From contig CAVDRM010000008.1 in assembly GCA_963611355.1 (NCBI GenBank), positions 1 through 64,000 of the forward strand: 64,000 nt of DNA. The letters run 5' to 3'. Source of the DNA: CAVDRM01 sp963611355. Its GTDB lineage: Bacteria; Bacillota; Clostridia; Christensenellales; Aristaeellaceae. The notes beneath the pieces were generated by a model. The model worked only from the letters and a program-made list of their open reading frames with translations. It was not told the DNA's origin and did no database searches. How positions within the stretch are numbered: position 1 is the first letter of the stretch; every line of letters begins with the position of its first letter. Both the position numbers and the translations under genes were made by a program. Below, in pieces: positions 62,345 through 64,000 of this stretch.

Positions 62345-62425
62345 ACGGTCGGGGCATCACAGCATCATTTGGCAGGCGCTCAGTGCGCGGTGATGTCTCG
62401 GACGAAAAAGAGCAATATGTGCTTG

Positions 62426-62449
62426 GCGGAGGCCGACGGCCTCCGCTTT
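62426..62449 (+). terminator. Hairpin after the ABC operon
   Basis: GCGGAGGCC (62426-62434) pairs with GGCCTCCGC (62438-62446), then TTT. A tight stem with a short T-run, 81 bases past the stop; partial terminator. Confidence 0.55.
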
Positions 62450-62533
62450 CTGCTGTGCCTCTTGCAATTTCCCGCTCTGATTGTTATGATAGAGGAGGCG
62501 AAGACGAGAAATTTCGAAGGAGGAGATGTGCGC

Positions 62534-63244
62534 ATGAACGTTGTGGACATCATTATTTTAGCCGTGCTGGGGCTGAGCGTCATCTACGGCTTTTATCGCG
62601 GCTTTGTGCAGACGGTGCTGAACGTCGCCTGCCTGCTCGTGTCCGTTTTTCTGGCGTTCACCTTTTCGGGGCAGCTTGCGGACGCCGTGCGCAGCAATGA
62701 GGGCGTGACCTCGACGCTGGCCACCTATACGGATGCCGTAGCGCGGGTAGGCGATTATGATTTGGCAGGCTCCGAGGTGTCCGGCATTTCGGAATCGCTG
62801 ATTTCCAAGGTGCTGGAGAGCGTTGACCTGCCGGAGCCCATCGCCAATATTTTAAAGAACAATCTGGAAAGTCAGGCCTTTGCGGGAACGTCCCTCAGTA
62901 CGGTGAACGACTATGTGTCCAACACCGTGGTGGCCGTGGCGGTCAATGTGCTGTGCTTCCTTGTGTGCCTGTTTGTGTCCTATGCGGCGCTGTCCGTCAT
63001 CGTGAGTCTTATTCAGCATGTGTTCCGCTTTCCGCTCCTGCGCACGCTGGATTGGCTGGCTGGCGGCGCGTTCGGGCTCTTGCGCGGCGCACTGCTGCTG
63101 TATGCGCTCTTTTTGGTCGTGCCGGTGCTTTCCACCATCATCCCGCTGGATGCGTTCAATGAGACCATAGCCCAAAGCCGCTTCGCGCCGTTCTTCTCCT
63201 CGGACGGCTTCTTCGCAAGCGTGATAGCCGGCAAGCTGTTTTGA
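62534..63244 (+). CDS. CvpA family membrane protein
   Basis: 236 aa from MNVVDIIILAVLGLSVIYGF, nine bases after GGAGGAG. Four membrane helices with the CvpA start pattern (VDIIILAVLGLSVIYGFYRG). The middle part (about 60-130) is a soluble insert, longer than in E. coli CvpA. Members are linked to colicin V production and to envelope homeostasis; the exact role is unknown. The long frame start is upstream of the ribosome site. Confidence 0.82.
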   Translation: MNVVDIIILAVLGLSVIYGFYRGFVQTVLNVACLLVSVFLAFTFSGQLADAVRSNEGVTSTLATYTDAVARVGDYDLAGSEVSGISESLISKVLESVDLPEPIANILKNNLESQAFAGTSLSTVNDYVSNTVVAVAVNVLCFLVCLFVSYAALSVIVSLIQHVFRFPLLRTLDWLAGGAFGLLRGALLLYALFLVVPVLSTIIPLDAFNETIAQSRFAPFFSSDGFFASVIAGKLF

Positions 63245-63262
63245 GGCATCGCCGCACAATTC
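63245..63262 (+). repeat. Second copy of the MITE-like end
   Basis: GGCATCGCCGCACAATTC matches 17 of 18 bases of 5-22. It begins directly after the cvpA stop. No matching right end (TTGTGCGGTG) follows within 120 bases. The rest of the 118-base spacer holds stems CAGTCTG/CAGACT (63267-63285) and a CGGAAA...TTTTCCG stem (63286-63303). Confidence 0.5.
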
Positions 63263-63362
63263 TCGGCAGTCTGTTTTGGCAGACTCGGAAAGCCCTTCGG
63301 TTTTCCGGACTTCGCGCATCTGCTTCGATCCTTAATTAAAATGAAAGCCGGTATTTTTTATT

Positions 63363-63833
63363 ATGTCCGCTAAAAACATCCGCTACCTTGTCTTGACTGC
63401 GGCGATTGCGGCGCTGTATGCGCTGCTGACGCTGATTTTACCGCTCAACGTCGCCGGTGTGCAGCTCCGCGTGTCCGAGGCGCTGACGCTGCTGCCCGTA
63501 TTGACGGACGCGGCCGTGCCAGGGCTGGCGCTGGGCTGCGTGATTGCCAACTTTTTACAGGGCGCACCGCTGCCGGATGTCATCTTCGGCTCGCTGGCGA
63601 CACTCATCGCGGCGCTTTTGACACGCCGTCTGCGCAAAAAAATCTATTTGGCCGCGCTCATGCCTGCCCTGTCCAACGGGCTGATTGTAGGGGTGCTGCT
63701 CACCTATGTTTATCACGCCCTGCCGCTCTATCTTTCCGTCCCGTCCGTTGCGGCGGGCGAGCTGGTCATCTGCTACGCGCTTGGCATTCCGATGCTGCGC
63801 GCCTTAAAAAAAACGAAGCTGCTTGGCAAATAA
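63363..63833 (+). CDS. queT: QueT family queuosine precursor transporter
   Basis: 156 aa with five to six membrane helices. RVSEALTLLPVLTDAAVPGL and GCVIANFLQGAPLPDVIFG are the QueT/COG4708 signature. It is the substrate-binding S-unit of an ECF-type importer, or a stand-alone carrier, for preQ-type bases. A preQ1 riboswitch, common before such genes, was not recognised. The ribosome site (AAAGCCGG) is weak. Confidence 0.85.
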   Translation: MSAKNIRYLVLTAAIAALYALLTLILPLNVAGVQLRVSEALTLLPVLTDAAVPGLALGCVIANFLQGAPLPDVIFGSLATLIAALLTRRLRKKIYLAALMPALSNGLIVGVLLTYVYHALPLYLSVPSVAAGELVICYALGIPMLRALKKTKLLGK

Positions 63834-63892
63834 AGGCGCGTGAAGGATGGATTCTGCCGAAAAATACGCAGACTTGTTCGAAAGAGCATTGT

Positions 63893-63922
63893 TTGAAAAA
63901 AGAATGATTTTCCTGCTATACA
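63893..63922 (+). promoter_or_regulatory. Promoter-like sequence before the last gene
   Basis: TTGAAA (63893-63898), 18 bases, TATACA (63917-63922), 55 bases before the final start codon. Confidence 0.45.
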
Positions 63923-63976
63923 AAAAAGCGAATCGGTGATAAAATGCGTGGGCAACGAATTTCGGAGGCGAAGGAC

Positions 63977-64000
63977 ATGAACCCCACGTATCAACGGACG
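63977..64000 (+). CDS. Start of an unidentified gene, cut by the window end
   Basis: ATG with GGAGG eight bases upstream and eight codons (MNPTYQRT) before the window stops. Too little to identify. Confidence 0.4.

Noticed and set aside
63245..63362. preQ1 riboswitch before queT
   Set aside because: The short pseudoknot consensus of preQ1-I and the longer preQ1-II pattern were not visible; the stems there follow a repeat copy instead.

Overview
The window reads as chromosomal DNA from a member of the Clostridia (Firmicutes), probably an anaerobic gut or digester organism. The signs are strong AAGGAGG-type ribosome binding sites, the compact S10-spc-alpha ribosomal operon in Gram-positive order (secY-adk-map-KOW protein-infA-rpmJ), zinc-type S14, rubrerythrin, a TRAP-linked uronate pathway and MATE and BmpA/Nup-type transporters. 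GC content is fairly high in most genes, lower at about 1-2.3 kb and 37.9-46.5 kb. No rRNA, tRNA, CRISPR array or intact insertion sequence was seen. Genus cannot be told from the sequence alone.

Layout. (1) 0.4-8.9 kb, minus strand: one likely operon for hexuronate use, dctP-dctQ-dctM (TRAP importer), uxuA, uxuB, a GntR/FCD repressor and a secreted esterase-like protein. It starts from a clear promoter at 8834-8862 whose -35 lies inside an 18-bp palindrome suited to the repressor. (2) 9.0-18.5 kb: molybdenum region. A MoeA-like protein with modA-modB-modC is on the minus strand. On the plus strand are an orphan RelB/DinJ-type antitoxin, a histidine phosphatase-HD fusion, xdhC, moaC, moaA, MOSC, mogA/moaB and a MocA-like nucleotidyltransferase. 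No molybdoenzyme and no moaD/moaE is present. (3) 18.7-36.3 kb: the full S10-spc-alpha operon (rpsJ to rplQ), unusual for several long, hairpin-rich spacers between genes. (4) 36.3-37.9 kb: a secreted caspase-fold (C14-like) protein. (5) 37.9-46.5 kb: a decayed AT-rich stretch, then a sugar ABC importer, a LysR regulator and four enzymes (aldo/keto reductase, MBL hydrolase, FAD oxidoreductase, 2-hydroxyacid dehydrogenase) forming a catabolic set of unknown substrate. (6) 47.1-52.7 kb, minus: xpt with a BmpA/NupOPQ-type nucleoside or purine importer. (7) 53.0-57.8 kb, minus: MATE exporter with an attenuator leader, rubrerythrin, a Nudix-like/DUF1653 fusion and glgB. (8) 57.9-62.3 kb, plus: an iron-type ABC importer. 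(9) 62.5-64 kb: CvpA, a QueT-family transporter and the first codons of a further gene.

The genes suggest a fermenter that takes up uronic acids, other sugars and purines. XdhC-type maturation genes and a purine importer in the same window fit a molybdenum hydroxylase acting on purines elsewhere in the genome, but this is inference. I see no clear new defence or mobile system. The items best worth a second look are the structured spacers in the ribosomal operon, the MATE leader, the tandem hydrolase with a missing serine, the unknown-substrate catabolic island and the phosphatase-HD fusion.
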